64,000 bases of DNA from UBA10103 sp964437185. GTDB taxonomy: Bacteria; Patescibacteriota; Minisyncoccia; Phycocordibacterales; UBA2100. A program made the translations under genes and the position numbers. The stretch covers positions 39,540 to 103,539 of the forward strand of contig CAYTFU010000003.1 of assembly GCA_964437185.1 (NCBI GenBank). The letters are read 5' to 3'. Below are positions 1 through 8,500 of this stretch, piece by piece. Within the stretch, counting starts at the first letter, position 1. Each line of letters begins with the position of its first letter. The notes beneath the pieces were generated by a model. It was given only the letters and a program-made list of their open reading frames with translations. It did no database searches and was not told where the DNA came from.

Positions 1-165
1 GCATACGAAACGGAATGTAAAAAAAGCATCATAAAACCCATCGATGAAAAAAGCATCAACGCTGCGATGGTCTTGCGCACATTTATTGTTGAGAGAGTCA
101 TAGGAGTAAGAAATATTTTTTATAATGTGTCCGTGCAGAAAGAGCGGTTCGGCAACATAACATGA
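1..165 (+). CDS. Possible C-terminal end of a gene truncated by the window edge
   Basis: Frame 1 is open from the first base to a TGA at 163-165, giving 54 codons, while the other two forward frames stop within the first 35 bases. The peptide is mixed in composition and I do not recognise it. It would be the tail of a gene starting left of the window, and the strong hairpin at 265-295 would suit its terminator. Fifty-four open codons can occur by chance, so this is only a possible partial CDS. Confidence 0.3.
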   Translation, partial: AYETECKKSIIKPIDEKSINAAMVLRTFIVERVIGVRNIFYNVSVQKERFGNIT

Positions 166-264
166 GGAGCAGCATCCCTGCCCCGAACTCCCTGCAGAAT
201 ACCATTTTTGCCGTTTCGTCAAATTCAAAAAATGGGGACTTCGCGTGGATAAAAAGTGGATATC

Positions 265-295
265 AAAAACCGCCGCGTCATACGCGGCGGTTTTT
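265..295. terminator. Bidirectional intrinsic terminator
   Basis: A perfect 13-bp stem (AAAAACCGCCGCG with its complement) encloses the loop TCATA. It carries A and T runs on opposite sides and so can act in both directions. It lies just past the stop of the minus-strand DUF2283 gene and downstream of the frame open from the left edge. Confidence 0.85.
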
Positions 296-315
296 GCACG
301 TAGAGGGAGGGATGG

Positions 316-555
316 CTATGCTGCGGTCGGTGTTGCGCTTCCGACGGAGACGGGGATACCACCTTTTATGTTCGTTTGTAGTTTAGCGAGAAATTCTCGC
401 TGCGACGAAACATCGAGGATCTCAACGCCGACGACATCTCCCTTGGCATCAAAATCTACAACAAACGTATCGGAATTCTTATGAGTACGGGCAACCTTCT
501 CATCTGTCATTTTGAGGTACACAGCGTCGGCCAGCATGTCGTATTTTATGTCCAT
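316..555 (-). CDS. DUF2283 family protein, putative antitoxin
   Basis: This 79-residue protein begins MDIKYD, continues with DAVYLKM, and has a central FVVDFDAKGDVVGVEILDVS stretch, the compact pattern of the DUF2283 family. The start is placed at 555, where the family match begins; the frame is open a little further upstream. It follows the DUF4258 gene with a 4-bp gap in the same orientation. DUF2283 and DUF4258 genes often occur as neighbours and are suspected toxin-antitoxin pairs; that role is inferred here. A terminator at 265-295 follows. Confidence 0.7.
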   Translation of the reverse strand: MDIKYDMLADAVYLKMTDEKVARTHKNSDTFVVDFDAKGDVVGVEILDVSSQREFLAKLQTNIKGGIPVSVGSATPTAA

Positions 556-559
556 AATT

Positions 560-799
560 TTATAAATTATCTGGATAATATGCTGTGACAATTACGTACT
601 CCACATCTTTCTTGGTTCCCCATTTGAAGTATATAACCTCTATTACCCTCGCGTCATCAACCTTCTTTCGGACCAGTACTCTACCTTCAAAAGCGTGCTT
701 TGTAAAGTCTGGCGAACTGATCGCTCGCTTGATGTGATCAACATCAATGCCTCGTTCCACCAATCGGCTCTGAAAATGCGCGGTGAAGCGAAGTCTCAT
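560..799 (-). CDS. DUF4258 family protein, putative toxin partner
   Basis: This 79-residue protein begins MRLRFTAHFQSRLVERGID and contains the FxxHfxxRlxERgI pattern seen in DUF4258 proteins, which resemble RelE/BrnT-like small toxins. An upstream in-frame TTG exists, but the ATG at 799 begins the family match. It is followed after 4 bp by a DUF2283 gene, so the two are probably co-transcribed. A toxic RNase-like activity is inferred from size and pairing; no catalytic residue can be assigned with certainty. Confidence 0.65.
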   Translation of the reverse strand: MRLRFTAHFQSRLVERGIDVDHIKRAISSPDFTKHAFEGRVLVRKKVDDARVIEVIYFKWGTKKDVEYVIVTAYYPDNL

Positions 800-849
800 A
801 GTAATAGTAAGCGACAAATGGTGAGCGTAGGGTTCCAGTATAGCCTACT

Positions 850-935
850 TGTGGACATTCACTTGATTTCGCCTTGAGCTAGGGCATAGTTGGGATACAA
901 CGGCTTCGGCCTCGAGGCGGCGGAAACGCCACCTC
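850..935. repeat. Composite intergenic repeat, copy A
   Basis: The block begins with TGTGGACATTCACTTGATTT (850-869). About 27 bases later comes a GC-rich hairpin unit containing ACAACGGCTTCGGCCT (from 898). A second copy lies at 1759-1855 in the same orientation, and the hairpin part recurs at 52511-52555. Copies A and B bracket the secreted-protein gene at 1130-1672. Confidence 0.6.
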
Positions 936-954
936 TTATATTTTGCACTTCAAC

Positions 955-1000
955 AAGGGTAACCCTTACAGAAACCCTTGCGGAAAGGGTTACTCTTGCC
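955..1000. repeat. AAGGGTAACCCTT hairpin repeat, copy 1
   Basis: AAGGGTAACCCTT at 955-967 is followed by a degenerate second half (AAACCCTT, GCGG, AAAGGGTT). Better copies are at 2291-2321 and 17724-17760, with a half copy at 22447-22463. The rest of the 878-1129 gap shows no gene. Confidence 0.6.
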
Positions 1001-1129
1001 TAAGCTTTTCCACCTCCTGCGGTCATACACCCGCTTGTAGAGCGGGCTGTATGTGTAAAAATATGTAAGAAGGATAGAAATAGGGCGTCTTATGTAGCGT
1101 TAGCAGAGTAATCGTTCGTAAAAAAATAT

Positions 1130-1672
1130 ATGAAAACGCATATAGCGGTTTTGGTAGGGATTATCAGTGTTATGTCTCCGGGCCTTGCGTTTGCCAACCT
1201 CTTAAACGCAGGCGTGGGGGTAAACGGAAATGTTGAGAGCAATCTCGAACTAGAGGTGGAGGAGCGCGATCGCGAGGCAAATGAGGTGAGTGCCACCGCA
1301 AAGCTCGGGATTGGAGCGAGCACATCTGCGAGTGCGCGGGAAGATGCTCGAGATGATCGTGCAACTTCAAGTCGTGGCAATTCGGATGAAGCGGGCGATA
1401 CTGCCCCGAACGCAACGAGCTCCGAGCACCGCAAAGATGGCGAAAACGCGTCCGGTGAGGATGGTCGCGGATTCGGCAAGGGCGGGCTCGTCGGGTTCTT
1501 TCGCTGGATATTCGGCCTCCCCGATGACACAACTGTCGGAGAGATCCGCACAGAGCTTCAGGCTACAACGACCCTTTCGACAAGCTCAGGGCAGGCCGTG
1601 AGCACGGATTCGTCCTCGCAAGGTTTGGGATTCTGGGCTCGAATCTTTGGATTCCTCTCGCTGGGTAATTAA
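1130..1672 (+). CDS. Secreted protein of unknown function
   Basis: The 180-residue product opens with a signal peptide (MKTH, hydrophobic core to about residue 20, AFA-N cleavage region). A low-complexity middle rich in Glu, Asp, Arg, Ser and Ala spans about residues 40-115. It ends with two similar aromatic patches (GFFRWIFGLP and GFWARIFGFL) joined by a Thr/Ser-rich linker. I recognise no family. The repeated amphipathic patches could be surface-binding elements, which is inference. The gene stands alone, lies between two direct composite repeats, and has a strong terminator 16 bp after its stop. No clear Shine-Dalgarno sequence precedes the ATG. Confidence 0.7.
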   Translation: MKTHIAVLVGIISVMSPGLAFANLLNAGVGVNGNVESNLELEVEERDREANEVSATAKLGIGASTSASAREDARDDRATSSRGNSDEAGDTAPNATSSEHRKDGENASGEDGRGFGKGGLVGFFRWIFGLPDDTTVGEIRTELQATTTLSTSSGQAVSTDSSSQGLGFWARIFGFLSLGN

Positions 1673-1687
1673 CGTGCCATTCGAATC

Positions 1688-1715
1688 AAAACGCCGCCCT
1701 CTTGGGCGGCGTTTT
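1688..1715. terminator. Intrinsic terminator of the secreted-protein gene
   Basis: AAAACGCCGCCC pairs perfectly with GGGCGGCGTTTT over 12 bp around the loop TCTT and ends in a T run. It lies 16 bp after the stop at 1672. Confidence 0.9.
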
Positions 1716-1758
1716 GCGTTCTCAAGATCCCCAAGGGTTAACCTTGCCCTTTTATGCC

Positions 1759-1855
1759 TGTGGATATTCACTTGATTTTCATCCCCTATGATATACACTT
1801 TGTGGACAAATGGCCTTCGGGCTCGGGCCGCTCGCAAGAGCGGCTCAAATTTTTT
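1759..1855. repeat. Composite intergenic repeat, copy B
   Basis: TGTGGATATTCACTTGATTT (from 1759) matches copy A with one change. It is followed at 1801-1855 by a hairpin unit (GGCCTTCGGGCTCGG, then CCGCTC-GCAA-GAGCGG) ending in a T run. On the + strand this may also terminate transcription. It sits next to the 3' end of the PemK-like gene. Confidence 0.6.
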
Positions 1856-1865
1856 AAGGCGGTTT

Positions 1866-2249
1866 CTAGAGAATTGACCTCACCCGCTGACGAATCTCCT
1901 CATAGGTGTTTTTAGGTATTCGGCCCATCTTGACGAGCAACCGCTTTGAATCGAGTAGGCGCACCTGCGAAAGCAAAGCTGTGCTCTCGCCGCCAAGAAA
2001 CGCAAAAGTGTAATGGTATTTACCATCGCGTTTCGCTGTGGTGAGCGGTATTCCAACAAATACATTCTTACTGTACTTTTTTAGCACGAGTACTGGCCGA
2101 GCAAACTTCTCCCCCTTGCCATCTTGCTCGAAACCAATGTTGACACCAATGGCACACCACCATACCTCGCGTTCGTAAAAATAAAGATTAAACTCACTTT
2201 TACTGGTAGATTTTTTTCGCTCGTTCCACGTATCGAAATCCTTTTTCAT
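1866..2249 (-). CDS. PemK/MazF-like type II toxin
   Basis: This 127-residue protein contains REVWWCAIGVNIGFEQDGKG, then ARPVLVLKKYSKNVFVGIPLTT, and later the LSQVRLLDSKRL motif. These are the strand order and signature of PemK/MazF endoribonucleases (xRPvlVl, then aLldQvRtiD). The start is set at 2249; an upstream in-frame start adds six residues. No antitoxin gene is visible directly upstream, where only a repeat hairpin occurs, so it may be a solitary member. Activity in mRNA cleavage is inferred from the family. Confidence 0.8.
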   Translation of the reverse strand: MKKDFDTWNERKKSTSKSEFNLYFYEREVWWCAIGVNIGFEQDGKGEKFARPVLVLKKYSKNVFVGIPLTTAKRDGKYHYTFAFLGGESTALLSQVRLLDSKRLLVKMGRIPKNTYEEIRQRVRSIL

Positions 2250-2290
2250 TTCGCACAATGTTGTCACGGCAAAAGACCCGTTCCACGATC

Positions 2291-2321
2291 AAGGGTAACC
2301 CTTTCAGAAAGGGTTACCCTT
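2291..2321. repeat. AAGGGTAACCCTT hairpin repeat, copy 2
   Basis: AAGGGTAACCCTTT (2291-2304), loop CAG, then its exact complement (2308-2321) form a 14-bp stem. Each arm is itself nearly palindromic. It lies between the lysyl oxidase stop and the PemK-like start. Confidence 0.75.
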
Positions 2322-2335
2322 GCGGTTATAAACCG

Positions 2336-3052
2336 CTAGCGGTTGCCACGGCGAGGGGCGCCGATGACGCTTACCGTGCCATTTGCGAGGCGGATGTCGA
2401 CGGTGCTCACGTTGTCGAGCTCGTCGGTCTCGAAAATGTGACCCTTCGGATCGATCTCTATCTTGAGACGATAATCGCCGTCCGGAAGCCCTGTGATGTC
2501 GATAGACTGGCCGTCGAGTTGGTAGCCGTAGGTGTCACCCCAACCCACCGACATGCCCTGCACCTGATCTCCGCAGGAACTATAGACCGCTTGCTTCGGC
2601 GCTCCTGGGAGCTTGGTATTCATGCGCGTAGTGTCCATCACGCAGAATGTCATCTTGCTACCTACGCGATTTTCTTGACCGTTTGCGGTAATCGGCTGGA
2701 GCGTGTACGCCGCATAATCGTCGAAGTGGAAATGATTGTGCGCTACGTGCCACGTAAAGGTGCCCGCCTTATATTCCGTATTCGTTCCGTCGTCATTGTA
2801 AACGCGCTGGAAGACATCTTGACCGTTGCTGATCACATCCCCTGCAAAAAGTTCTAGCGGCCCCGCGCCATTGTTCCACGCCGTCGTGCTAAAGCGGAGA
2901 GACGTGCCCACAAGTGTGTTTTCAAGTCGAATATTGCTCGCCGGAAGTGCTTTTAGATTGGGCACGAGCTGCGACGCGGCGTGAAGATGCCCGCCAAACA
3001 TCACAACCAACCCCGCCACAGAAAGCGCGGAGTATGCAATGGTGTTTTTCAT
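2336..3052 (-). CDS. Secreted lysyl oxidase family protein
   Basis: The 238-residue product has a signal peptide ending near HAA-SQ (about residue 26). The lysyl oxidase copper motif is present as WHVAHNHFH (His102, 105, 107, 109), followed by DDYAAYTL. The lysine and tyrosine that form the lysine tyrosylquinone cofactor have counterparts: Lys133 in GSKMTFCVMDT and Tyr175 in DTYGYQLDGQSIDI. The end (GDYRLKIEIDP, ETDELDN) also follows the family. The predicted role is oxidation of peptidyl lysine or other amines outside the cell, possibly to crosslink surface protein. It follows a secreted protease gene after 6 bp, so the two form an exported-protein operon. Confidence 0.85.
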   Translation of the reverse strand: MKNTIAYSALSVAGLVVMFGGHLHAASQLVPNLKALPASNIRLENTLVGTSLRFSTTAWNNGAGPLELFAGDVISNGQDVFQRVYNDDGTNTEYKAGTFTWHVAHNHFHFDDYAAYTLQPITANGQENRVGSKMTFCVMDTTRMNTKLPGAPKQAVYSSCGDQVQGMSVGWGDTYGYQLDGQSIDITGLPDGDYRLKIEIDPKGHIFETDELDNVSTVDIRLANGTVSVIGAPRRGNR

Positions 3053-3058
3053 ACGCGG

Positions 3059-3841
3059 TTATTCGCGGTGGTTGCGCGCGCGGTCCTCAGCCCAGTACAC
3101 GTGTCGGAGGGTGCGCTCGCCGTGACCCAAATCCTGCTCAAAAATGGAGACGCGGCCATTGGACGATCGGTAAATCTCTTTACCCCACGCTTTCGGATCG
3201 TTGGAATCTGTATCCGCTCCGGACGATGCAGTGGACTGAGCAATCGTCGTCGAGCCATCGAGATGCGAATAGATTGCTGCGAGCTGATCGTAATCATGGT
3301 GATTCGGCTTGGTGCTGTTCGGGCTGCTCGAGTAGTCCATACAGGTGCTCTGCGACGATCCGTCTTCGCTCGTATGGCCAAGACCGAACAAGTGCCCAAC
3401 TTCCTGACACATGACGTGCAACTTCTCATCTGGGTTGTTGTATTGCGGAAGATTGAAATAGCTGTCGTTCATCTTGGCCGTACCCTTCGTGATATGCGAA
3501 CCGTTAATCCATATCTGCGCGAGTCCTATCCAGCCATTGTATCCATACTTACGGTTACAGACCTCGATGCGGCCAGTCGTCGCCTTGCAGTTACTACCTC
3601 CTTGCCCAGTTACTACGACAGTGTCGAGAACGCTCGATGCGCTCCAGTCTGCTGATGCGGTAGCGAGATACGAATCCCACGTGCTACTTACATTGTCTCC
3701 CATCTTTATCGTAAACGGATTGGCTGTACGAGCCCAGTGATAACTCCCCCACGCGTGACTGGCGAAGACCGTGGTCGCGCCAAGGAGCACTACAACGCCG
3801 AGTGCCGCGACGGAAATGCCTGCCTTTGTGATCTTATTCAT
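3059..3841 (-). CDS. Secreted metzincin-like zinc protease with altered HExxH motif
   Basis: The 260-residue product has an N-terminal signal (hydrophobic residues 8-27, VFA-SH). The core reads CQEVGHLFGLGH (145-156), the metzincin HExxHxxGxxH pattern with Gln146 in place of the first His. A Met-turn-like CMDYS lies at 167-171. Cys pairs at 85/95 and 145/167 may form disulfides. A full promoter at 3872-3900 precedes an AT-rich leader of about 27 nt. It is followed by the lysyl oxidase gene. Either Gln is an accepted ligand variant or zinc binding is altered; sequence alone does not settle activity. Confidence 0.75.
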   Translation of the reverse strand: MNKITKAGISVAALGVVVLLGATTVFASHAWGSYHWARTANPFTIKMGDNVSSTWDSYLATASADWSASSVLDTVVVTGQGGSNCKATTGRIEVCNRKYGYNGWIGLAQIWINGSHITKGTAKMNDSYFNLPQYNNPDEKLHVMCQEVGHLFGLGHTSEDGSSQSTCMDYSSSPNSTKPNHHDYDQLAAIYSHLDGSTTIAQSTASSGADTDSNDPKAWGKEIYRSSNGRVSIFEQDLGHGERTLRHVYWAEDRARNHRE

Positions 3842-3871
3842 AATAGTATGAGTGTTTAGGTTAATGTCTAA

Positions 3872-3900
3872 ATGGTACGGTGCATTTCTGCACTCGTCAA
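3872..3900 (-). promoter_or_regulatory. Sigma70-type promoter of the protease / lysyl oxidase operon
   Basis: On the minus strand TTGACG (3895-3900) is 17 bp from TACCAT (3872-3877). Transcription would start near 3865 and give a short AT-rich leader. Confidence 0.6.
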
Positions 3901-3932
3901 GGTCCGCCGCTGCATATCCAAAAAAGGCTTTA

Positions 3933-4289
3933 TTATTGCGCTAAATTTCGTGTAAGAAACAGGATACGTTTTGCGAGCACATACGCGCCAAGCGGATCTG
4001 ACGATTCTGTGGCGTACGCAGGCCAACCTTCCACTGCCTTCTCAAGCCCCAAATTTTCAAACGCCTCTTTTAAATACTGAAGGGAGCGCGCGTCGTTTTC
4101 CGGCGGGAGCGCGCCTGTAGAAAGATATGGTCGAAAATCTTTGCGGCGATCGAGTGCTGCCTGCTCATTTGGCAGGTCCGAAAGGAGCGCGCGTGCCCAA
4201 TCAATCGCCTTTTGCTGCTCTGGGGTCGCCCGAGGTTTTCCATCTTTCTGCGAAGCACCCGCCGGTGATTCAGATTCTGAATTGCTCAT
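3933..4289 (-). CDS. Unrecognised cytoplasmic protein
   Basis: The 118-residue product has a Ser/Glu/Pro-rich start and a helical body (QQKAIDWARALLSDL, LQYLKEAFENLG, GAYVLAKRILFLTR). It has no signal or membrane segment, and I do not recognise the family. The start is set by TATACT at 4296-4301 (minus strand), which ends six bases before the ATG and implies a leaderless mRNA. It lies 18 bp downstream of the CAP-domain gene in the same orientation but seems to have its own promoter. Confidence 0.6.
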   Translation of the reverse strand: MSNSESESPAGASQKDGKPRATPEQQKAIDWARALLSDLPNEQAALDRRKDFRPYLSTGALPPENDARSLQYLKEAFENLGLEKAVEGWPAYATESSDPLGAYVLAKRILFLTRNLAQ

Positions 4290-4307
4290 CGGCCAAGTAT
4301 ACCGCAC

Positions 4308-5462
4308 TTACGGAAGCGCGGCAGCCGCGCTCGCCATCGTGGCTTGCGGCGTGACGAGGGTGGGCAAAAAGACAAACGAATCCGCAGCCACAAGCACAGC
4401 AAGGATAAACGAGAGCATCACACCCGCGGCAACCGCCTTGCGCGTGTGATGAAGTCGGATTTCCCACTCCGTGGCAACTCCGAGAGCAATCACAATGAGA
4501 ATCGCGAGGGTCCAATACAGGTACTGCATCATGCTGCGCGGCGACGCGGCGATGTGCGCCCAAATAGATGCGTAGTTGGGCGTGGAACCCGCGACGACCG
4601 TGACGGGTGGCGCCACTTTGCTCGGCTTCACCGCTTCGGGTGCGGGTGCAGGAACTTCCTCCGCTGCTGTCCCAAGTACTTCAACCTCTTTCTCCACTCC
4701 CCCCTGCGCGATCACCCGATCTTCGGATGTCTCTGGCGCGGGCTCTTGCTCTGCGACCGGCACAGGCGTCACCTCTCCCAGGACCGATGGAGCAGAAGTC
4801 GCGAGAGCGATTTCGCTTGGGCTTTCAGGTATCGAGACGCCTGCGAGCGCTCGCTGCACGCCCGACGAAGATGGGGTGCCGAAAACCTGGGCCACAAATG
4901 TCGTGCGACGTCCCCGGTAGGTACCTTCCGCGATCGCAATGCCGATTTCTGTAAACTTGGGATTCAAAATGTTTTCGCGGTGAGTGGGAGAATTCATCCA
5001 CGCGCGCTCGACGTCGCTCGATTCAGAAAAGTCGACCGCGAGATTCTCGCCCGCGTAGTCAAACGCATACCCTTCCTGTGTAAACCAATGCCACGGATCA
5101 ATTCCTTCGGGAGAAATGTGCGCGAAATAGCTCTTTGCCGCCATGTCGTTGGCCTTGGCCTGCGCGACTGCTGTAAGGGCGGGGCTCAATGTAAGCGCGG
5201 TGAGGCTGTTTTGCGTACGATCACCATTGGTCAGATCCACAAGGACGGTGGCAAGCACCGACGCGTACTGCTGAGACGTAATGAAGTAGCGATCGACGGA
5301 TGACCCGATAAAAATCGAGACGACGAGTGCCGAAACAATCGCCACGCCCGCGCCGCCAAAAAGCTCCGCTTCTTTACGCCCTTTTTTGCTCCGAGGCAGG
5401 AGGGATCGCAACATCGATCGCCGCGCAAGCGCGTTTTTCTTCGGCTCTTTCTTGCGCACCAT
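4308..5462 (-). CDS. Membrane-anchored CAP (SCP/YkwD) domain protein
   Basis: The 384-residue product has a basic N-terminus, a membrane segment at about 37-55, and a CAP domain at about 70-200. The domain contains NGDRTQNSLTALTLSPALTAVAQAKANDMA, FAHISPEG, GENLA, and WMNSPTHRENILNPKFTEIGIA, which are the family's His/Glu landmarks. A long Pro/Ala/Val-rich linker (about 215-300) leads to two more membrane segments (about 315-335 and 345-370). CAP proteins act outside the cell, but their biochemical role in bacteria is mostly unknown. The ATG lies six bases after GACAAT on the minus strand. Confidence 0.85.
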   Translation of the reverse strand: MVRKKEPKKNALARRSMLRSLLPRSKKGRKEAELFGGAGVAIVSALVVSIFIGSSVDRYFITSQQYASVLATVLVDLTNGDRTQNSLTALTLSPALTAVAQAKANDMAAKSYFAHISPEGIDPWHWFTQEGYAFDYAGENLAVDFSESSDVERAWMNSPTHRENILNPKFTEIGIAIAEGTYRGRRTTFVAQVFGTPSSSGVQRALAGVSIPESPSEIALATSAPSVLGEVTPVPVAEQEPAPETSEDRVIAQGGVEKEVEVLGTAAEEVPAPAPEAVKPSKVAPPVTVVAGSTPNYASIWAHIAASPRSMMQYLYWTLAILIVIALGVATEWEIRLHHTRKAVAAGVMLSFILAVLVAADSFVFLPTLVTPQATMASAAAALP

Positions 5463-5492
5463 CCTTTCATTGTCTCATGTGAGTGCCAACGC

Positions 5493-5524
5493 AAAAACCG
5501 CCCTCTGTGGAGGGCGGTTTTTTT
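5493..5524. terminator. Bidirectional intrinsic terminator
   Basis: AAAAACCGCCCTC pairs with GAGGGCGGTTTTT over 13 bp around TGTG. It lies between the stop of the large surface-protein gene and the start of the CAP gene, both on the minus strand. In that direction the run of T is also present. Confidence 0.9.
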
Positions 5525-5590
5525 ACCTCTTTGTTGTCTATGGAGACATGTGGATCCCACTCCTGTGGAGTTGGGATGCCTGCGCGTTGC

Positions 5591-8500
5591 CTAGGGCAAC
5601 GGCGGCAATGGAATATTCAAGCTTGAGCACTTGAGCATGTTGATCCAGCGTTTGGTCGTCTTGTAGACGTAGCCGGTCGTCTCGCCCTGCTTCAAGAGTC
5701 CGCGATCAACCCATGGCTTCAAGACGCCGTCGTTCTCACTTGCCTGGAAGTCTCGCACTGCCTTGTCGGTCATTGGGCCAAAGACGCCGGTGATCGGGAG
5801 CGAAATCTTCATCTGCTCATTGAGGAACGTCTGGAGCTTCTTCACTTCCTCCGGATCGTTCTTCGTGCTGATGCGGAGGTAATCGCGCAGGAACGGAGCG
5901 CACGATGCGCCGAGCACCTGACCAGTCGATGTACCGAGCACCTGGCCCGGACCGAAAGTCGGATTACCGAAGTCGGTTCCCCCACCGCCTGTTGTCCTTG
6001 GAGGTGTAGGTGTAGTTACGACCGGCGTGTTTACCTTTATAACTACGCTCCCGTCGTCATTTGCATCGTTGGTTTCGGCATTCTCGTGAGACGAAACCGC
6101 GGTGTTCGTCACTTCAGTACCGGCGGATGCCGTTACCGTAGCGACAATCTGAAGTGATGTCGTTGCGTTTGCGGCGAGAGATCCGATAGTCCATACGCCG
6201 GTCGAAGTAGCGTAATCACCCTCTCCATTGTCGGAAACGTACGTCAAGCCAGAAGGAAGGTTATCAGTTACGGAGACTCCCGACGCAGTAGCTGGGCCGC
6301 TGTTGGATACGGTGATGGTGAACGTTACATTCTGTCCGTTATCCGGCGTTGCGTCATCTACCTCTTTTGTCACTGCGATATCCGAACCTGTCGGAATGAT
6401 CGTGTTGACGAAGGTACAAGTAATGTCATCTCCCGCGATGAGATTGCTAAAGCCCGCAAACGAACCGTCATAATTGACCGCCGCATCAGATTCAAGCGGA
6501 GAGTCGATCACACACACCAAGCTTGTGAAGTCCCACCCTTGTGCCTGGTTCTCGCTCACGGAACTAGAGCCATCGATATCGAGAGCTACCGTTTCAGAGC
6601 CGGCTCCTCCTTCGGTCGTGATCTCAACATCAGTCTCCATACCTTGCACATTGAACGTGAACGTGCCGTTTCCACCGACCGTATTCTTCACGATCGTGAG
6701 TGTCGGGATGAAAGGGGCACAATCCGCGTCTTCAAGATCCACGCCGCCGCCTTGGCTACCGTCGTCGTTGTCGTTGTCAATGCCATCGGAGCATTCCGCG
6801 AGTGTGTTTTCTGTAAGCGGATTTACGGTGATCGATACGGTTGACTCATTGCTGTCGACAGAGCTGTCGTTTGCCTTGAAGGTAAACGAATCCGATCCAC
6901 TGAAGTTGAGATTCGGCGTGTAGGTGAACTGGCCCGTGCCTACGTTGAGGAATGTAATGCTGCCATTTGAGGGATTGCTCGTGGTGGCAAACGTAAGTGG
7001 ATCGCCATCTACATCGGTCGCACCGAGGACGCCGGGGACTGCGATGTTTTGATCGGTCGTGATGGATTGACCCGTCGAGACAGGCGCGTCGTTCACTGGA
7101 TTAACGGTAATGGTTACGGTTACCGATCCGCTTAGGCCGCTATTTGTGTCGTTAACGTGATACGTGAACGAGTCAGAACCATTGAAGTTTGCGTCTGGCG
7201 CGTAATCGAAACTACCGTCGCCGCTTAGTGTAAGAATCCCGTTCGAAACATCGGTATCAAGAACCGCCGTCATCGTATCCCCGTCGGCATCCGTGTCGTT
7301 TCCGAGTACGCCCGGGGCGGCAATCGAAAGTGTCGCATCTTCGTTGACGGAATAGGCATCGGCAACAGCATTTGGCGCATCGTTGGTGTTGCTTACGGTC
7401 ACGTTGACCGTCGCAGTATCAGTGCCACCGTTATCGTCGGATATCGTGTACGTGAAGCTGTCGGAGCCTACGTATCCGGCGTTTGGAGTGTATTTTACAG
7501 ACCCTGCATCAAGAGTAGCGGTGCCGTTTGAAGCCGACCCAACACTCTGCACCGTGAGAGTTTCTGCCGTATCGGGTGAAATTAAGTCGTTCGCAAGGAC
7601 ATCGATGACGTTGTCGACTGAATCTTCGTTTACGTTTGCCGAGTCATTTACTGCATCGGGATCATCGTTGACTGGCGTAACGGTGATAGAGAACGATCCA
7701 CTGTTGCTTCCGATAAGATCGGCTACAGAAAAGGTGAATCCATCTGGACCATTGTAGTTGAGAGCTGGAGTGTAGCTGAAAGTACCATTCGAGTTGAGCG
7801 TGAACGCTGCGGAGTTTGTCGGCCCCGTAACGATCGCGTACGTAAGCACATCGCCCTCCGCATCAATGGCAGTAACAGCACCCGAAAAGCCGACGTCCTC
7901 TGGCGTCGTGCTCGCCTGGTCGCTCACGGGGGTTGGGAATGTATTGAAGTACGTGTTGGTAACGACACACGTGACCGTGGTGCCTGATACTACCGTAACG
8001 GTACCGCCTGGAGCACAATCGTCACCAAACGATGTCGTGTAGTGTGCGTTCGCTGGCTCACTCACCGTATAAGAACCTGCAGTCAGCGTGTACTCAGTAC
8101 CGGTCTCGGAACCTGCCGCTGGAGATCCTGTGACGTCCACACCGCCCTGCTTCACGCTGATCGGGAACTGGTCGGCAGTCGCTGTTCCACCTCCCGTGAT
8201 TACTACATTCTTAATAACAGAAAGCGTCCCTGGAACAACATTAAACTCATCGTCGTCGGTCAATCCTGAACAACCAGGATCGGCAGGGTAGTCGATCAGC
8301 CCATCGCCATCATTATCAACGCCGTCATCGCATTGATATACAACCTCGACTGTTTGAATAAATGTGGAAAGCCCACCCTCATTACCTGCCTGATTCGCAT
8401 GATGGATGCTGACTCGAATGGTGTAACTGCCGGGAGCAGAGTAGGTGTGGGAAGTAGACCATGGAGTATCCGCAATAATTCCATTGTTTGAATTGTTTGT

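Noticed and set aside
162..386. 74-codon + strand frame starting after the left-edge frame
   Set aside because: It runs through the terminator at 265-295 and into the antisense of the DUF2283 gene.
850..1855. Integron attC-like sites
   Set aside because: The repeats lack paired RYYYAAC and GTTRRRY core sites, and no integrase is present.
2258..2857. Long + strand frame opposite the lysyl oxidase gene
   Set aside because: It is a shadow of a gene with clear catalytic motifs and signal peptide on the other strand.
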